From Streptomyces sp. NBC_00448 (GTDB taxonomy: Bacteria > Actinomycetota > Actinomycetes > Streptomycetales > Streptomycetaceae), in assembly GCF_036014115.1 (NCBI RefSeq), contig NZ_CP107913.1:1-64000 (forward strand): a stretch of 64,000 bases of DNA, in the 5' to 3' direction. The position numbers were made by a program, and so were the translations under genes. The notes under the pieces were generated by a model. The model did not search any database. It was not told where the DNA came from and saw only the letters and a program-made list of their open reading frames with translations. This document shows, piece after piece, positions 35,421 through 44,963 of the stretch (position 1 is the first letter of the stretch; each line of letters starts with the position of its first letter).

Positions 35421-35634
35421 GCGGAGCAACCGTACCGGGTTCGACCACGACCGCGGTTCCCGGGCGTCACACCCGGCCATGGTCGGGGATTCCGGTACCG
35501 CCGCGACCTGGTCCACGGTGCGGCGACGCCGCCGGATCGCCGAGGACGGTCGTTCTGCCGGATCGCCGAGAAACCCGTTGCGGGTGACCGGCATCGGATG
35601 TCTGATGGTCCGGCCACCGATCACGGGACGGAAC

Positions 35635-36396
35635 ATGAGTAAGTCGCTGCCCACCCCCTCGTTGCACACCGCTCGCCTTCGGCTGCGTGCCTTCGAAGAC
35701 ACGGACGCGAACGACCTCTTCGCGCTGCAGAGCAGCGCCTACGTGCTGCGCTACTGGGACGCGCCACCGTGGAGCGAACGCGTGCGTGCCGCGCAGTTCA
35801 TCACGGCGTGCGAGCAGATGGCGCAGGAGGGCACCGGGGCGCGGCTGGCCGTCGATCGTGTCTCCGACGGGGCGTTCATCGGCTGGTGCAGCCTGCGAGG
35901 GTGGAATCCGGAGTACCGCAGCGCGTCGCTGGGCTACTGCTTCGACGATGCAGCGTGGGGCCACGGCTACGCGACCGAGGCCGCGCGCGCTTTGCTGGGG
36001 TGGGCATTCGACACGCTGGACCTGAATCGCGTCCAAGCGGAGGCCGATACGCGCAACGTGGCATCCGCCCGCGTGCTGGAGAAGCTCGGCTTCCTGCGGG
36101 AAGGGACGTTGCGGGAGGACTGCGTCGTCAACGGCGATGTCTCTGACTCGTGGGTCTACGGGCTGCTCAGGCGGGAGTGGCAGCCGTCGTCCGAGCCGGC
36201 TCCCGCGCGCTCCGGCCTCGCCCGGCACCTGGTGTCGGCCACGCCCCCACTGATCACTGCGCCTCCCCCGCACTCGACAGCGCGCCCTGAACCATCACTT
36301 CACGAACCGCCGGCTCAGTCGTGGCGGCACGACCCGGGGCCGCTGTCCGCTGCTCAGTCGCGTCCCGCTCCGGGTGAGGGGGGCGGGTCGGCGTAG
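35635..36396 (+). CDS. GNAT N-acetyltransferase (RimJ/RimL type)
   Basis: A 253-residue protein. Residues about 10-180 form the acetyltransferase domain of the RimJ/RimL kind: LHTARLRLRAFEDTDANDLF, the acetyl-CoA loop AAWGHGYATEAARALL and NVASARVLEKLGFLREG. The last 65 residues are Pro/Ser/His-rich and overlap the convergent VOC gene by 43 bp, so they are probably a non-conserved extension. It may acetylate an N-terminal amine of a protein or a small molecule. Confidence 0.8.
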   Translation: MSKSLPTPSLHTARLRLRAFEDTDANDLFALQSSAYVLRYWDAPPWSERVRAAQFITACEQMAQEGTGARLAVDRVSDGAFIGWCSLRGWNPEYRSASLGYCFDDAAWGHGYATEAARALLGWAFDTLDLNRVQAEADTRNVASARVLEKLGFLREGTLREDCVVNGDVSDSWVYGLLRREWQPSSEPAPARSGLARHLVSATPPLITAPPPHSTARPEPSLHEPPAQSWRHDPGPLSAAQSRPAPGEGGGSA

Positions 36397-36818
36397 ACGC
36401 CGTGGAGCATTCCGGTGGCCTGTCCCAACTCGATCAGGTAGCCGTCAGGGTCGCGGAGGTAACAGCGGATCTCCGCTGTGCGGTCGATCGGCTCGGTGAC
36501 GAACTCCGCGCCCTTCGCGCTCCACTCCTCGTAGACGGACTGAATGTCGGCGACGCGGATGTTGAGGAAGCATGTCGCGGCACTCGGGTCATCCGGCGGG
36601 TGCAGGGTGATGCCGGGCTTGTCCGGGGTGGGGCCGCCGCCCGGGTTCATGATGATCCAGCTGTTCGCGAGCCGGACGGTGCACGGATTCTCGGCCAGCA
36701 CCACCTCCCCTCCCAGGACCTCGCTGTAGAACTCCCGTGAGCGAGGCACGTCCGCAACGGTGAGGAAGTAGCTCACCAGCATCCCGGATTCGGGGGCGGG
36801 GAAACTTTCCTGAGGCAT
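36354..36818 (-). CDS. VOC / glyoxalase-fold protein
   Basis: A 154-residue protein with the paired beta-alpha-beta-beta-beta units of the vicinal oxygen chelate family: VSYFLTVADVPRSREFYSEVLGGEVV and FLNIRVADIQSVYEEWSAKGAEFV, ending in YLRDPDGYLIELGQ. ATG 36818 follows AAAGGAGGG at about 10 nt. Members include dioxygenases, glyoxalases and antibiotic-binding proteins; the specific role is unknown. Confidence 0.82.
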   Translation of the reverse strand: MPQESFPAPESGMLVSYFLTVADVPRSREFYSEVLGGEVVLAENPCTVRLANSWIIMNPGGGPTPDKPGITLHPPDDPSAATCFLNIRVADIQSVYEEWSAKGAEFVTEPIDRTAEIRCYLRDPDGYLIELGQATGMLHGVYADPPPSPGAGRD

Positions 36819-36917
36819 ACGGCTGTGTCCCTCCTTTGAGGATGGCATCCGTCGTTCGCCGGGCATGCGCGCCGTGTGACCGGCCGTCCGGTGGCGCGGC
36901 CGCGGGAGCTTGTCCCG

Positions 36918-37868
36918 TCAACCACTCACCGGGGCCCAGCGCTCCGGATCGACCTCCAGCGCCGCCCTGTCCCATCCGGCCCCTTCCGCGGCAGCCACGT
37001 AGGTGCTCTGCAGGAAGCCGGTGAGCACCCGGTCCGGATCGTCGGCCGTGCGTACGGCTTCGTACGGCAGCAGGAACTGCCCGTTCTGGCGACTGTAGAA
37101 GGCCTCCGGCGGCGTGACCGGGCTTTCGGCGTAGCCGGCCGGTTCGGGGTAGGCATAGGAGTAGAAGGCGCCCTCCTCGCCGCCGCCGGGCCAGAATCCA
37201 CAGCTGCTCAGCTCGCGCGAGTAGCCCTCCACCATGACCCAGTCCCCGCAGTTCGGGGCTCCTCCCGGGTGCCTGGGGGCGCGGCGTCCGGAGAAACGGG
37301 TGCATGCCAAGTCCATCGCCCCCCAGAAGAAGTGCACCGGGCTGACCTTGCCGGCGAAGCGGGCGCGAAAGGCGCCCAGCACGCGATCGGCCTGCAGGAG
37401 CTGGCGCCAGAACAGATGCGCCGCATGCGGGTCGTAGGTGTGGTGCCGGTAGTCCTCCGAAAACGGAATCGCCGGCTCGACCTCGTTCGGATGGTCCTGG
37501 ATGGTGGTGGGCAGATCCAGTTCCTGCAGGGCCTGGCCGACGCGCGCGGCGAATTCCGCCACCGGCATGGACTCCAGGCGAATCGTGCGCGAACCCCCGT
37601 CGCTGCTGCGCAGGCGCAGGAGATGGTCGACGAAGTCGAACTCGATGTCGAGGAATTCGGCGCCGCAGGGAATGGCGGAGGTGGTCAGTCCCCGCGGGCT
37701 GGGGTAGAGGGTCACCTGCCACCAGTGGTTGAGAAGGGGTGCGTGCGCCAGCCGGATCTTGCCGACGATCTGGACCCACATGTGGAGCGTCTCTCGGGTG
37801 TCGACCCAGTCCTCGACGCGCAACTGGGGCCAGGGCGGTACGGCTTGGTGGGTTTCCCTGGTGCCCAT
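36918..37868 (-). CDS. DUF5996-family protein
   Basis: A 316-residue protein starting MGTRETHQAVPPWPQLRVEDW. Features that I associate with DUF5996 are LHMWVQIVGKIRLAHAPLLNHWWQV near the N-terminus, FFWGAMDLACTRFSGR in the middle and FYSYAYPEPAGY later. It has no signal peptide or known catalytic motif and its function is unknown. Same strand as the VOC gene 100 bp downstream, so the two may be cotranscribed. Confidence 0.75.
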   Translation of the reverse strand: MGTRETHQAVPPWPQLRVEDWVDTRETLHMWVQIVGKIRLAHAPLLNHWWQVTLYPSPRGLTTSAIPCGAEFLDIEFDFVDHLLRLRSSDGGSRTIRLESMPVAEFAARVGQALQELDLPTTIQDHPNEVEPAIPFSEDYRHHTYDPHAAHLFWRQLLQADRVLGAFRARFAGKVSPVHFFWGAMDLACTRFSGRRAPRHPGGAPNCGDWVMVEGYSRELSSCGFWPGGGEEGAFYSYAYPEPAGYAESPVTPPEAFYSRQNGQFLLPYEAVRTADDPDRVLTGFLQSTYVAAAEGAGWDRAALEVDPERWAPVSG

Positions 37869-38092
37869 TTCGGTCGTCCTCTGCTCGGAAGTGCCGATGT
37901 TCCCTCCGGGCCGACCGGGCCGACCGGGCCGACCGGACCGACCACAGGAGGAAAGGGGGAAGAGGGAGCGGCGATCCACTGCTCACCATGCTGCGCACCG
38001 TCCCACTTCCCCGCAACTTCGCCGTCCGGAACGCCGGCCGCCGAGGCGCGGTCGGCCCCGGATGGCAGCCGTGGCGCCGCCGCTCGCCGCTC

Positions 38093-38147
38093 GGCGGGCG
38101 GCGGGCGGCGGGCGGCGGGCGGCGGGCGGCGGGCGGCGGGCGGCGGG
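38093..38147. repeat. Heptamer tandem repeat (GGCGGGC), 7.9 copies
   Basis: Seven complete and one partial copy of GGCGGGC run without error up to the base before the stop codon of the transpeptidase gene. Tandem repeats this uniform expand and contract by slippage. On the minus strand it lies directly downstream of the coding sequence. Confidence 0.95.
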
Positions 38148-39758
38148 TCAGTCGGCGGTCAGCAGGTCGTGCACGGCCCAGCCGGCCGAGTCCACGCCGG
38201 ACGTGCCGCCCTGGACGACGGCGGCGACGGCGAGGTGGCGGTCGTAGGCGACGAACCAGCCGTTGGTGCTGTTCCCCACCTCCGCCGTGCCGGTCTTGGC
38301 GCCGCCGGTGATGCCGGACATCCGCGGGGCCGCGGTCCCGGTCCGCGCGGTGGTGCGCATCATGGCCCGGACCGCCGCGGCGGTGGACGGGGAGATCGGT
38401 CGCGCGGCGGCCTTCTGGGGCAGTCCGGGCAGCAGGATCGGCTGGTGGAAGGCGCCCTGGGCGATGGTCGCCGTGACGGAGGCCATGGCCAGCGGATTGG
38501 CGATGATACGGCCCTGACCGATGCTGTCGCCGGCACGTTCGTTGCGGCTACCCGCAGGATCGGGGATGGACGCGTCCACGGTGCCCACACCGATCTTCCA
38601 GTCGCCGTCGAGGCCGAAGACGTCGTCCGCCTCGTCCTTCAGGTCCGTCATGCCGAGGTGGTTGTCGGCTATGCGGATGAAGGCGGTGTTGCAGGACATG
38701 GCGAAGTCCTGGGTCATCGTCGAGCCCGTCGCGGACTCGTTGTCCACGTTGTGGAAACTCTGCCCGTTGACCATCACCGTGGGCGTGCACGTCGCCGGAC
38801 TCGACGGGGTCAGGCCGCCCTTGTCCAGCAGCGCCGAGGCGGTGATCAACTTCATGGTGGAGCCGGGTGCCAGCGCGCCGGACAGCGCGGTGGTGCCGGA
38901 GGTATCGGCGATCGCCGCGATCTGGCCGGTGGCGGGGTCGATGGCGACCAGCGCGGTGGGCTTCCCGTGGTTGTGGCCGTCCCGCACGGCGCGTTCGGCG
39001 GCGTCCTGGAGGCGCGCGTCGATGGTGGTCCGCACCCGGACCTGCTTCGGCGGGGTGAGGACCTTCAGGACGCGGGGCGCGGCACCGCCGCCCGACCGGA
39101 TCTCTATCCCGGTGCCGGACGAACCGCGGACGGCCTGGGCGCGGCTGCCGGTGAGGTCCTGGATCACCGCGGCGAGCGACGGCTGCGCCGACGCGGTCAG
39201 TACGGTGCCGTCGGCGGCGGTGACCACGGCTCCGCTCGGCGGGACGGCGCCGACGGCCAGTTCCTGACCGTCGCCCAGGCCCGGGTAGAGCACGGAGTTC
39301 TGCCAGTGCACCGCCAGTTGGCGCCCCGTCCGGTGCACGCTGAGCGATCCGTCGTAGGACCAGGTGCCCTTGCCGCCGGCCAGGGTGAGTGCGGCGTGGT
39401 AGCCGACCACGGTGTCCTCCGCCCGGGCCGGGTCGGTGCCGGCGGCCGACAGCACGTGGCTGAACGTCAACGACCGTACGCCCAGGCCGTCGTGGTAGCC
39501 CTTGAGCGCCTGCTCGGAGGCCGGTGCGCTGTCGGTGTCACCGGCCGCGTCGCCGAACCGGCCCGCGGACCAGGAGGTCAGGAAGTCCCGGGCGAGGGAG
39601 ACCGGCGTCCTGGCGTCGGCGCCACCGTCCCCGTGGCCGGAGTCCACGACGGCGTACGCTCCGTATCCCGCCACCGCCAGCACCGCGGCGGCGGCCACCA
39701 CGACGGCGGCTGCCGCCTTCCTGCGCCGGTGCCGCTGGCCGTTTGTCCGCGCGTTCAT
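38148..39758 (-). CDS. PBP2a/MecA-like penicillin-binding transpeptidase
   Basis: A 536-residue class B PBP. ATG 39758 follows GGGAGGAG. A single membrane anchor spans about residues 15-38. Residues 50-160 form an NTF2-like MecA_N-type domain (VSLARDFLTSWSAGRF). The transpeptidase has all three motifs: STMK (300-303), SCN (355-357) and KTG (488-490). It cross-links peptidoglycan outside the membrane. It is divergent from a LysR/beta-lactamase-like pair, suggesting that the three genes respond together to beta-lactams or cell-wall stress. Confidence 0.88.
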   Translation of the reverse strand: MNARTNGQRHRRRKAAAAVVVAAAAVLAVAGYGAYAVVDSGHGDGGADARTPVSLARDFLTSWSAGRFGDAAGDTDSAPASEQALKGYHDGLGVRSLTFSHVLSAAGTDPARAEDTVVGYHAALTLAGGKGTWSYDGSLSVHRTGRQLAVHWQNSVLYPGLGDGQELAVGAVPPSGAVVTAADGTVLTASAQPSLAAVIQDLTGSRAQAVRGSSGTGIEIRSGGGAAPRVLKVLTPPKQVRVRTTIDARLQDAAERAVRDGHNHGKPTALVAIDPATGQIAAIADTSGTTALSGALAPGSTMKLITASALLDKGGLTPSSPATCTPTVMVNGQSFHNVDNESATGSTMTQDFAMSCNTAFIRIADNHLGMTDLKDEADDVFGLDGDWKIGVGTVDASIPDPAGSRNERAGDSIGQGRIIANPLAMASVTATIAQGAFHQPILLPGLPQKAAARPISPSTAAAVRAMMRTTARTGTAAPRMSGITGGAKTGTAEVGNSTNGWFVAYDRHLAVAAVVQGGTSGVDSAGWAVHDLLTAD

Positions 39759-39832
39759 CCTCTGCTCCTCCCGTTGGCGCCACTGCGGCCAGTGAAAGCG
39801 GACGAACGCCGGAATGTCGAATATGCTCTTGC

Positions 39833-39863
39833 TTGTCATCCGATTCGCACGTGGTATCGCACG
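39833..39863 (+). promoter_or_regulatory. Possible LysR-controlled promoter
   Basis: The 120-bp divergent region holds TTGTCA (39833-39838) with TATCGC 16 bases later, and two direct copies of TCGCACG (39845-39851 and 39857-39863). These could be promoter and regulator sites for the LysR operon. The support is weak. Confidence 0.3.
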
Positions 39864-39878
39864 ATGTCAGGGGGGTAC

Positions 39879-40742
39879 ATGCTCACGGAACGGCATCTGG
39901 AGATCTTCGTCGCGCTGGCGGAGGAGGAGCACTTCGGCGCTGCCGCTCAGCGTGTCGGCATCACTCAGCCGCCCCTGTCCCAGGGACTGCGCCGGCTGGA
40001 GGCGCTGCTCGGAGTGCGGCTGTTCGACCGCGACCGCGGGGTGGCGCTGACGGAGGAGGGGGCGCTGCTGCTTCCCCATGCCCGGACGGCGCTCGCCGCG
40101 ATGGCGCACCTGCGGTCGGCCACCGCTCGGGAGCAGGCCGGATCCCCCCGGATCAGGCTCGGCCTCGCGCCCGAGGTGCCGACCTCGCTGGTGGCCGACC
40201 TGGGCGCCGCCCCGGTCCGGGCCGGGGGGAAGGCGCGGATCAGCGTCGTCACCGCCTCGACCACGGCGCTGCTCGCCCAGATCTCCTCCGGCCGGCTCGA
40301 CCTGGCCGTGACCTTGCACCCGGCGGTGCTGGACGGACTGGCCGCGGGCCGGATCGGGCTCTTCCGGACCTGGATGCTCTGCCCCGCGGGGCTCTCCGCA
40401 CCGGCCGCCGGCCGCCTCCCGGTCGCCGTACGTCCCCGGCAGGACGCCCCCGCGGCCCACGACCTGTTCGTGGACACCCTGGCCGGCCGCGGACGGCGGG
40501 TGGAAACCGTGGTGGTGCCCGACGAACGCGCGGGGCTGGCCCTGGTGGCGGCCGGGCAGGCCGTGCTGTTCACCGCCGACCGCACCCTCGCGGCCGCCGG
40601 CGTCGAACCGCGGGAGGCCCCCGATCCGGCGCTGCCGCTACGGCTGCGGGTGGTCTGGGACGCCCGGGGCCCGGCCGCCGAGGAGGTCGCGGAGATCGCG
40701 CACCTGCTGACGCAGACCCTCGTTCGGGAGGCGGCGGCATGA
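39879..40742 (+). CDS. LysR-family transcriptional regulator
   Basis: A 287-residue LysR regulator. ATG 39879 has AGGGGGG upstream. The HTH is MLTERHLEIFVALAEEEHFGAAAQRVGITQPPLSQGLRRLEALLGVRLFDR, split here as residues 1-20, 21-40 and 41-50. The effector domain is shorter and Ala-rich, compared with about 300 residues usual for the family. It overlaps the beta-lactamase-like gene by ATGA and faces the PBP gene, the AmpR-like layout. Confidence 0.9.
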   Translation: MLTERHLEIFVALAEEEHFGAAAQRVGITQPPLSQGLRRLEALLGVRLFDRDRGVALTEEGALLLPHARTALAAMAHLRSATAREQAGSPRIRLGLAPEVPTSLVADLGAAPVRAGGKARISVVTASTTALLAQISSGRLDLAVTLHPAVLDGLAAGRIGLFRTWMLCPAGLSAPAAGRLPVAVRPRQDAPAAHDLFVDTLAGRGRRVETVVVPDERAGLALVAAGQAVLFTADRTLAAAGVEPREAPDPALPLRLRVVWDARGPAAEEVAEIAHLLTQTLVREAAA

Positions 40743-41653
40743 GCCGGGCGGGCGGTGCGAGCGCCGTGGAGCGCCGGATCCGGGGCATGTTCGCGGACGC
40801 CGGCGTCCGCGGCTGGCTGCACGTGTCGGAGCTGGACCGTCCGTCGCAGGGCGTGACCATCGACGCCGACGAACCCGTCCCGGTGGGCTCCCTGTACAAG
40901 CTGCCGGTCATGGCGACGTTCTGCCGGCTGGCGGACGCCGGCACGCTCGACCCGCGGGAGCGGCTGACGCTGGAGCCGTCCGACCGCGTACCCGGTCCGA
41001 CCGGCATCTCGCTGCTGCGCGATCCGCTGTCGGTGTCGCTGCGCGACCTGGTCGTCCTCATGATGACCATCTCGGACAACACCGCGGGGAACGCAGTGCT
41101 GCACCGGGTCGGGGCCGACGCCGTCGAGGAGGTCTGCCGCGATCTGTCGATGGCCGCCACCCATGTCCGCGGCGGCACCGCGCGGGACTGGGCGCGGCTG
41201 GTCGCGGAGGCGCGGGCACCGTCGCTGGACGACGCGATGACGCGCCTGTTCGACAACGACGCGACTCTCCCCGAGGACGTCTACAGCCCGGTGTCCAAGG
41301 CGTCGAGCACCCCGGCGGACATGGCGCGGCTGCTGCGGGCAATCTGGACCGGCCGCGCGGCCTCGGCCGAACAGTGCTCCTTCATGCGCGAGGTGATGGG
41401 CCGGCAGGCGTGGCGGCACCGCCTCGCCTCCGGATTCCCCTATGACGACGTCACGGTGTCGGGGAAGACGGGGTCGTTCGGCGCGATGCGGCACGAGGCC
41501 GGCGTCGTCGAACTCGCCGACGGCGGAACGTACGTCGCGGTGGTGTTCACCCGGGCCGCGCGCGCCGACAACAGGTTGCCGCGCGCCGACGCCGTCATCG
41601 GCGCCGCCGCCCGGGCCGCGGTCGAGGAACTGCGCCGGTCCGTCGACGCGTAG
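40739..41653 (+). CDS. Class A beta-lactamase-like serine hydrolase
   Basis: A 304-residue protein with SLYK (51-54), SDN (112-114) and KTG (243-245), the active-site motifs of class A beta-lactamases. Two points are odd. There is no signal peptide, so it appears cytoplasmic. The omega-loop ExxLN carrying the deacylating Glu is not visible in the segment before STPADMARLL. It may be a sensor, an esterase or an inefficient lactamase. Its start overlaps the LysR stop by 4 nt, so the two are coupled. Confidence 0.82.
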   Translation: MSRAGGASAVERRIRGMFADAGVRGWLHVSELDRPSQGVTIDADEPVPVGSLYKLPVMATFCRLADAGTLDPRERLTLEPSDRVPGPTGISLLRDPLSVSLRDLVVLMMTISDNTAGNAVLHRVGADAVEEVCRDLSMAATHVRGGTARDWARLVAEARAPSLDDAMTRLFDNDATLPEDVYSPVSKASSTPADMARLLRAIWTGRAASAEQCSFMREVMGRQAWRHRLASGFPYDDVTVSGKTGSFGAMRHEAGVVELADGGTYVAVVFTRAARADNRLPRADAVIGAAARAAVEELRRSVDA

Positions 41654-41694
41654 GCGGCGGCCGGGGGCCCGGGCGAACGCGCGAGATCCGCGGG

Positions 41695-42600
41695 TCAGGT
41701 CCCGTAGACCTCCACGTCCCACAGCGAGAAGCCGTACGACGTGGCGCGGGTGGTCAGGTCGAGCCGGACGTAGCGGCCGGAGATGGTGAGCCCGGGGAAG
41801 TCCATCCAGCCGGCTGCGGAGTTGCCGGTGACGCCGGCGACCGTGGTCCAGGTGTGGCCGTCGGCGGAGACGTCGATCGTGAAGTCCTTGGCGGTGGCGT
41901 TCTCCCAGTTGAGCTTGACCTCGGTGAGGTCGTGGACGGCGCCCAGGTCGAGTTGCAGCCACTGGCCGTCGGCGTAGTCGCTGGTCCAGCGGGTGGTGCT
42001 GTCGCTGTCGACGGTCTTCTCCGGGCCCACGTCTCCGTCGGTGGTGCGGGTGGAGGAGGCGGTGGCCGCGGCGCCGTAGGAGAGCAGGTGCGCGGAGGGC
42101 GCGGCCGTGACAGGGGTGAAGGTGACACCGATGTCCGTGGCGCCCCTGGGCAGCGTGACCCGCAGACCTCCGCGGACCCCGGCGCCGAGCGGGCCGATCG
42201 GCCGGGCGTGGCCGTCCACGGTGAGCGTCACGTCCTTCACCCCGGGCGGCACCGACAGCTCCACGGACTGCCGCACCGCCGAGTCGAGCCGGGCGGTGAC
42301 GGTGCCGGCCGGGTAGTCCCAGGCCAGCCGGGTCACGGTGATCCGGCCGCGGGCGAGGATGCCGCTGATCACGCCGGTCGGCAGCGCGCCGGGCAGCGCC
42401 GGCAGCAGGTCGATCCGGCCGGCCGCGGAGAACACCAGCGCGTTGTGCAGCACCGCGGGGATACCGCCGCTGGCATCGACGTTGAAGACGTTCAGGTCGT
42501 CGTAGTGCGAGGGGACCAGGCTGGTATGGAAGACGTTGTTCGCGGCCATCAGCGTCAGGAAGTTCCAGATGTCGTCGCCGCGGCCGAGCCGGGCCGCGCA
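41695..42600 (-). pseudogene. C-terminal remnant of a GH95-like fucosidase with F5/8 C domain
   Basis: About 300 residues in frame. The first part (RGDDIWNFLTLMAANN, NVDASGGIPAVLHNAL, IDLLPALPGALPTGVISG) matches the end of the catalytic barrel and the following beta domain of GH95 alpha-L-fucosidase-type enzymes. Residues about 165-300 form an F5/8-type-C carbohydrate-binding module (TTRWTSDYADGQWLQLDLGAVHDLTEVKL). The N-terminal two thirds, including the signal peptide and catalytic residues, is absent. The 250 bp upstream to 42851 shows only fragmentary frames. Confidence 0.65.
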
Positions 42601-42851
42601 CGATCTCCGCGCCACGAACCGCGGGCGAGCTTTGTGGTGGACCGCCGGTGCTGGGGCGCCATCGCCCTGTTCGGCGGCGCCGTACGGTCCCCCCTTGGTC
42701 GAGCGCGGCCCGCTCGGCCAGCTCCAAGTCGGCGGTGCGGAGGAAGCCCGCGACCTTGCCCGGCATGAGCGAGCTGACCGGCGACCGCATCCGCACCATC
42801 GAGGACGAGAACACTGACGCGGTGGTCCCTTAGGTGGTCATCTTCGAGAAG

Positions 42852-44051
42852 CTACTGCGCATCGGCGCCCGTCACGTTCGCGCGACGAGGGTAAGCCGCT
42901 ACCGCGTAGCCGACGAGGACGACGGCGACGAGGATCGCGGCGGCCGTGTAGACGGCCCGGTAGGTGTCGGGGAAGACCGCGAGGGCGGCGATGAGCAGGC
43001 CGGAGAGAACCGCGCCGATGCGACGGGTGTTGGTGAACAGCCCGGACGCCAGCCCCGGGCTCGGGAAGACGTCCTGGAAGACCGTCAGTCCGACGCCTGC
43101 AACTGTGGCGAAGAACCATGCGTTCAGCGGCTGCAGGATCAGGAGCTGCCAGGGGTTCTGGGCGGCAGCCGCGAGAGCATAGTAGGCGACGCCCACGACG
43201 CAGGAGATGAGGATCAGAGTTCTTGCGGCCATGCGCGTGTGGAGTCGGCCGATGATCAGGAGCGCGGGGATCTCCATGAGAGCTGCCGCCCCGAGAATGA
43301 AGCCGGCCCACAATACCGGCGCGTGCATCTGGACCGTGACGAACAGGGTGGTGACCGTCACGGTCGCGATGTTGGTCACTTGGAGCACGAGAAACGCGGA
43401 GACGGTTCCCCAGCGTCCCCAGCCGCGCAGTTGAGCAAGCATCGGAGGATGGGGAACCTGCGGCCCCGCTTCGCTCGCGCCGCGGTGCAGGCCGCGGAGG
43501 AGCAGCAGGGCGGTTGCGACGTTGACCACCCCGATGCCGGCGAGCAGCCACAGCGCGGAGCCGTTTCCGAACGCTCCGGTGCACGCGGTGGCGAGTGGCG
43601 GGCCGACTACCCACGCGAACGACACGATCGCGCGGGTCCGGATCACCCGTGACGGCGAGGCCCCGTCATGGCGCAGCTGAGCGAACAGGAGCGTGGAGCC
43701 AACGCCCGGGGGACCCCCGAGGAGCACGAGGGCAAGCAACGCGACCGGCAGCGCCGTCGTCACGGCGAGGGCGATGATCATCGCGACACCGCAGATCCCG
43801 CATATCAGCAAAGGGCGGAGATAGTCGCCCGATCTGTCGGCGGTGGCCGGGATCACCAGCGACGCGATGAACCCGCCGATGTTGTACGCGCCGAGCGTCA
43901 ACCCGAGCTGTGTCGGAGTGGCGTCATAGAGAGCAACCAGCAGGACCGCAAGCAGCGGGTTCAATACCGCGAACTGCAACGCCCAGAACCAGGCAGCAGT
44001 AGGCCACAACGACCGGCCGGCCGTCGATCTGAGCACCGAGGCGGCCGTCAC
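42852..44051 (-). CDS. MFS transporter, sugar-efflux type
   Basis: A 399-residue, 12-helix MFS protein. GTG 44051 overlaps the upstream methyltransferase stop (GTGA). Motifs include LGAYNIGGFIASLVIPATADRSGDYLRPLL in two parts across loop 2-3, and RTRAIVSFAWVVGPPLA. The order and lengths resemble the SetA/SotB sugar and drug efflux group. The transported compound is unknown; coupling to a methyltransferase suggests export of a methylated small molecule. Confidence 0.8.
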   Translation of the reverse strand: MTAASVLRSTAGRSLWPTAAWFWALQFAVLNPLLAVLLVALYDATPTQLGLTLGAYNIGGFIASLVIPATADRSGDYLRPLLICGICGVAMIIALAVTTALPVALLALVLLGGPPGVGSTLLFAQLRHDGASPSRVIRTRAIVSFAWVVGPPLATACTGAFGNGSALWLLAGIGVVNVATALLLLRGLHRGASEAGPQVPHPPMLAQLRGWGRWGTVSAFLVLQVTNIATVTVTTLFVTVQMHAPVLWAGFILGAAALMEIPALLIIGRLHTRMAARTLILISCVVGVAYYALAAAAQNPWQLLILQPLNAWFFATVAGVGLTVFQDVFPSPGLASGLFTNTRRIGAVLSGLLIAALAVFPDTYRAVYTAAAILVAVVLVGYAVAAYPRRANVTGADAQ

Positions 44052-44845
44052 GGGCGGCCCACGACCAGGCGCAGCGATCCACCGAAGGACGGCTGGGTGC
44101 GCAGGTGACCGTGTCGGGCATCCCACGCACCGCTGTCGAGATCGGCGCCGAGGGTCCGCTCGAACCGTTCGCCGACGGTCCGATCCACGAAGCTCCAAGC
44201 CGAGTTCGCCAGGCGGCCGCCCGCGTCGAGGAGCGCTTCGGGCCGACCGTAATACGCCTCAGAGAAGCCGTCGGTGCACGCGAGCGGGATCGGCAACGCC
44301 GTGACCGTGACGGCCCCGCCGAGGCCCGAGCGGATGTCGGCGATCTCCGGGTACCGCGCCGCCTCCGCGGCGATGGCCTCGGGCGCGTACTCATTCAGCC
44401 ACGAGAACCGTAACGCCGCCGGATCACAGGTGAGGATGACGACCGGCCCCGTCGCCACGCGCCGCGCCTCCCGCAGGCCCGCACGCAGGTCCCGCCACTG
44501 GTGGACGGTGAAGGAGGCCAGGGCGGCTTCAAAGGCGGCGTCCGGGAACGGCATCTGCTCGGCAGCCGCGGCGAGGACCGCAGCGGAGCCGACAGGGCGC
44601 TGCGCGCGCATCGCGGCGCTGGGCTCGACCGCGGTGACGTCGAGGTCCGTGGGCTCATAGGAGCCGGCGCCGGCGCCGATGTTCACCAGCGTCCTAGCGT
44701 CGCCCAAGGCAGCTGCGATCGCCGCGGCGAAGGCTGGCTCAGGGCGCCGGTATCGGGCGTAGTCGACACCGATGACGCCGTAGTCGGCATCCCCGGCGCT
44801 GCCGTCCGCGCTCCGCGGAACCGCTCGATTCTTCTCTTCGGGCAT
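44048..44845 (-). CDS. SAM-dependent class I methyltransferase
   Basis: A 265-residue enzyme from ATG 44845. The SAM site is LVNIGAGAGSYEP with VTAVEPSAAM, and the post-I region is AEQMPFPDAAFEAALASFTVHQW, typical of UbiE/COQ5-like small-molecule methyltransferases. RWEARRVATGPVVIL-type strand 5 is present as GLREARRVATGPVVIL. It ends in the GTGA that starts the MFS gene. The substrate is unknown. Confidence 0.87.
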   Translation of the reverse strand: MPEEKNRAVPRSADGSAGDADYGVIGVDYARYRRPEPAFAAAIAAALGDARTLVNIGAGAGSYEPTDLDVTAVEPSAAMRAQRPVGSAAVLAAAAEQMPFPDAAFEAALASFTVHQWRDLRAGLREARRVATGPVVILTCDPAALRFSWLNEYAPEAIAAEAARYPEIADIRSGLGGAVTVTALPIPLACTDGFSEAYYGRPEALLDAGGRLANSAWSFVDRTVGERFERTLGADLDSGAWDARHGHLRTQPSFGGSLRLVVGRP

Positions 44846-44963
44846 GCCACCACCCTCGCGCGAGCCGCGGAGCGGCACCATCGGCCCGAACGCCACCGGC
44901 CGCAACGATCACGCCAAATCGGTAACGACTGCCACGCCACCACCCTGCCCCCTGGCGGACCGG

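Noticed and set aside
36876..39878. First 1,000 codons of a 1,288-codon plus-strand frame
   Set aside because: Only the last 287 codons (from 39879) form the LysR protein. The rest is antisense to DUF5996 and the PBP and crosses the heptamer repeat.
42648..42833. Small plus-strand gene after the GH95 remnant
   Set aside because: No ribosome binding site and no recognisable sequence; probably debris between the remnant and the MFS gene.
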